The notes beneath the pieces are model-generated. The model saw only the letters and a program-made list of their open reading frames with translations. It made no database searches and was not told the origin of the DNA. The translations under genes were made by a program, and so were the position numbers. From Burkholderiaceae bacterium (lineage in GTDB: Bacteria; Pseudomonadota; Gammaproteobacteria; Burkholderiales; Burkholderiaceae_D), in contig JAISIS010000067.1 in assembly GCA_031261905.1 (NCBI GenBank), positions 1-7,893 on the forward strand: a stretch of DNA of 7,893 nucleotides, in the 5' to 3' direction. Positions 6,274 through 7,893 of the stretch are shown here, piece by piece (the first letter of the stretch is position 1; every line of letters begins with the position of its first letter).

Positions 6274-7560
6274 GTGCTGCGTTGGCAACCAGTTTCTGAT
6301 TTTACGCAGAAGGCGGTAATCAAGGGCTTTGAATGGGTTGATGACCGTAACGCCGTGCCATGTAAATTCATGGCTCATATGATGAGTGACGCTATTACAC
6401 CTGAAGAAATACAGGCACTGGGGCAGCATGGCAAGCCTTTGCGCATTTACGCGGAGGCGATGGAGCGCTCCTGCCTGGGGCAGATACACAATGTGCTGGC
6501 GCATCCGGCAGTCAACAGGATGGTGTGCCTGCCCGATATCCACATGGGTTATACCCAGCCGATTGGCTCCGTTACCGAGGTGGAGGGTTTTATCTTTCCT
6601 TCATGCGTGGGCATGGATATTGGCTGCAAGGTATCTACCGTCAAAACCACCTTCCGGAAAAAGGATTTGATGAAGGGGGATACACGTACCCGGATAATGG
6701 GGCAGATATACCGTGATCTTCCGGTGGGCAAGGACAGGCACAAGGAAAGCAGGGTTGGCGTGGAGGATATGGATGCTTCCCTGTTTGACGGGGCATCCGA
6801 TTTTGTGAAAGGCCTGTTCCTGCACTATGGCGTGAAGCAGGCGGGAACGCTGGGGGACGGCAACCACTTCGTGGAAATCGGGTATGACGAGGAGGATTGC
6901 GTTTATGTGACCGTGCATTCCGGCTCGCGCCATGTGGGTGCGGCAACAGCGCAACACTATATCCGCCTGGCCCATCCGGAAAACCGGGGCGGGGAAGGCA
7001 TGTATGGCTTTGAGGCGGCCTCTCCCGAAGGGCAGGCCTACTATCACGACATGAGCTTTTGCAGCGCCTTTGCGCTGTTGAACCACCGGCACATACACGA
7101 TATCGTCAACAAGGCCATCCGCCGTATGGTTAAAGGCAATATGGAGCCGGATAGTCTGATCGTATGCGAACACAACCATGCCGTGCTGGATGAGGGCACG
7201 GGCAGGGTTATCCATCGCAAGGGCGCAACGCAGGCTGAAGCGGGGCAATACGGGGTTATCCCTGGCAACATGCGGGACGGGGTGTTTATCGTCAAAGGCA
7301 AGGGCAACCCGGATGCCCTGTATTCCAGCAGCCACGGCGCGGGCCGTATATACAGCCGCAAGGCCGCGCGGGAGAATTGTACGGTTCACGCTTTCAGGAA
7401 GATGATGGAAGAGGCCGATGTCACCGCACAATGCAAGGAGGGCAACCTGGACGAGAATCCGGGCGCGTACAAGGATATTTTCCAGGTGCTGGATGAGCAG
7501 CGTGACCTCATCGAAGTCATCAGCCATATCAGGCCGCTGATTAATATCAAGAGTTATTGA
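6274..7560 (+). CDS. rtcB: RNA-splicing ligase RtcB family
   Basis: RtcB joins RNA 2',3'-cyclic phosphate or 3'-phosphate ends to 5'-OH ends using GTP and Mn2+. The active site looks complete: D115 and C118 in GMDIGC, N197/H198 in GNHFVE, H215 in VHSGSR, H300 in EHNH, and the guanylylated histidine H354 in SHGAGR. The PDIHMG stretch (88-92) matches PDVHLG of E. coli. At 428 residues it is about 20 longer than the E. coli protein. I keep the GTG at 6274 because residues 19-38 (FEWVDDRNAVPCK onward) align with the N-terminus of E. coli RtcB, so the ATGs at 6370-6382 would remove conserved sequence; GGGG 15 nt upstream is a poor ribosome site, so the exact start is uncertain. No rtcA or rtcR is in view. 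The sequence differs from E. coli RtcB and probably belongs to another subgroup. Confidence 0.92.
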   Translation: MLRWQPVSDFTQKAVIKGFEWVDDRNAVPCKFMAHMMSDAITPEEIQALGQHGKPLRIYAEAMERSCLGQIHNVLAHPAVNRMVCLPDIHMGYTQPIGSVTEVEGFIFPSCVGMDIGCKVSTVKTTFRKKDLMKGDTRTRIMGQIYRDLPVGKDRHKESRVGVEDMDASLFDGASDFVKGLFLHYGVKQAGTLGDGNHFVEIGYDEEDCVYVTVHSGSRHVGAATAQHYIRLAHPENRGGEGMYGFEAASPEGQAYYHDMSFCSAFALLNHRHIHDIVNKAIRRMVKGNMEPDSLIVCEHNHAVLDEGTGRVIHRKGATQAEAGQYGVIPGNMRDGVFIVKGKGNPDALYSSSHGAGRIYSRKAARENCTVHAFRKMMEEADVTAQCKEGNLDENPGAYKDIFQVLDEQRDLIEVISHIRPLINIKSY

Positions 7561-7589
7561 GACAGCCTATAACTTGCCTTGCCTCATGT

Positions 7590-7618
7590 TTGCCGGGATG
7601 CCGATTCTCGGCTATAAT
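7590..7618 (+). promoter_or_regulatory. Sigma-70 promoter of carA with symmetric element in the spacer
   Basis: TTGCCG (7590-7595, 4 of 6 matches) and a perfect TATAAT (7613-7618) are separated by the ideal 17 bp. Transcription would start near 7625, giving a leader of about 140 nt before carA. Inside the spacer, GCCGA (7600-7604) and TCGGC (7608-7612) form an inverted repeat with a 3-nt centre, directly against the -10 box, a position where a repressor could act. Confidence 0.75.
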
Positions 7619-7680
7619 TTAGCCTGCAAACAAATTCAATCACCGTAGCGGCGGCACACCCGGTTCCCTGTAGAAAACGT

Positions 7681-7717
7681 ATTAACCGAATAGAAATCAC
7701 ATATTCGGCAGATTAAT
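7681..7717 (+). promoter_or_regulatory. Inverted repeat/hairpin in the carA leader
   Basis: CCGAATA (7686-7692) and TATTCGG (7702-7708) are perfect 7-bp arms around a 9-nt loop. An outer helix, ATTAA (7681-7685) with TTAAT (7713-7717), extends it across a 4-nt bulge on the 3' side. AACCG within the left arm (7684-7688) could instead pair with CGGTT at 7661-7665 or 7737-7741, so alternative folds are possible. There is no T-run after the stem, so it is not a simple terminator. Possible roles are an attenuation or stability element or a DNA operator; none is proven. Confidence 0.5.
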
Positions 7718-7754
7718 GCGGCCTGAAGAAGCTGCGCGGTTACGGCAAAAAGAC

Positions 7755-7759
7755 AGGAG
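7755..7759 (+). promoter_or_regulatory. Shine-Dalgarno site supporting the TTG start of carA
   Basis: AGGAG lies 6 nt before TTG at 7766. No ATG or GTG occurs in the frame until an ATG at the very end of the window, past the conserved N-terminal residues, so this ribosome site decides the start. Confidence 0.8.
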
Positions 7760-7765
7760 CTGCCT

Positions 7766-7893
7766 TTGTCATTTCCATTTGGTCAACATACGCCAGCCAT
7801 TCTGGCATTAGCTGACGGCACGATCTTTCACGGTTATTCCATCGGCGCGGAGGGGCAAACATCCGGTGAGGTGGTTTTCAGTACCGCCATGAC
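7766..7893 (+). CDS. carA: Carbamoyl-phosphate synthase small subunit (partial, 5' end)
   Basis: Only the first 42 codons are present; the gene runs off the right edge. The visible protein contains [20 protein letters not shown] and then [12 protein letters not shown], the characteristic N-terminus of CarA. CarA is the glutaminase subunit that supplies ammonia to CarB, which makes carbamoyl phosphate for arginine and pyrimidine synthesis in the cytoplasm; the catalytic triad lies further downstream, outside the window. The start is TTG at 7766, chosen because of the AGGAG 6 nt upstream and because no other start codon fits. It adds about 9 residues before the conserved PAILALADG. It has its own promoter 150 nt upstream and is separated from rtcB by 205 nt, so it is likely an independent unit, with carB expected next. 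Confidence 0.93.
   Translation, partial: MSFPFGQHTPAILALADGTIFHGYSIGAEGQTSGEVVFSTAM

Noticed and set aside
6601..7527. Long open frame of 308 codons on the minus strand.
   Set aside because: It lies entirely within rtcB, which has all active-site motifs on the plus strand; the antisense frame shows no recognisable domain and is a product of codon bias.
7716..7811. Out-of-frame short reading frame (31 codons) in the carA leader, as a possible leader peptide.
   Set aside because: No ribosome site precedes the ATG at 7716, there is no run of regulatory codons, and it overlaps the carA start in another frame.
1..7893. Mobile elements, CRISPR arrays, toxin-antitoxin or defence genes.
   Set aside because: No transposase, integrase, terminal repeats, regular direct repeats or defence-protein motifs were found; all genes are housekeeping or common accessory families. 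RtcB alone is not evidence of a defence system.

Overview
The window is an ordinary stretch of chromosome, most likely from a betaproteobacterium. The clues are the run yciV-type PHP phosphatase, yciO, M50 protease and trpS, the long (400-residue) TrpRS with an internal insertion, and the N-terminus of CarA. All proteins look intact and have moderately GC-rich coding sequence in a similar style. I see no insertion sequence, prophage gene, CRISPR array, tRNA or rRNA. The taxonomic placement is an inference from recalled family resemblance, not a search.

Layout. At the left end a gamma-class carbonic anhydrase homologue (46-624) lies on the minus strand, divergent from an alpha/beta hydrolase (775-1647). 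The plus strand then carries a PHP-domain phosphatase/exoribonuclease of the RNase AM (YciV) type (1734-2567), the membrane heat-shock protease HtpX (2765-3640), YciO (3673-4296), an M50-type site-2 protease homologue (4383-5039), tryptophanyl-tRNA synthetase (5049-6251), the RNA ligase RtcB (6274-7560) and the first 42 codons of carA (7766 to the window end, cut by the edge).

Transcription units. Gaps between genes are short (9-34 nt) from htpX to yciO and from the M50 gene through rtcB, so these pairs or runs are probably co-transcribed. Promoter-like sequences are visible before the PHP gene (TATAAT), before htpX (a good sigma-32 heat-shock match), directly against the start codon of the M50 gene (extended -10), and before carA (TATAAT with a 17-bp spacer and a symmetric element inside the spacer). 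The carA leader is about 140 nt long and contains a strong inverted repeat.

Themes. Several genes deal with RNA and translation: the YciV-type enzyme, YciO (a Sua5/YrdC-fold protein), TrpRS and RtcB. Two encode membrane proteases (HtpX and the M50 protein). The points most worth a second look are a four-cysteine motif in TrpRS matching the [4Fe-4S] pattern known from Thermotoga TrpRS, the sigma-32-like promoter at htpX, rtcB placed 22 nt behind trpS without rtcA in view, and the structured leader of carA. I did not find evidence for a wholly new system.
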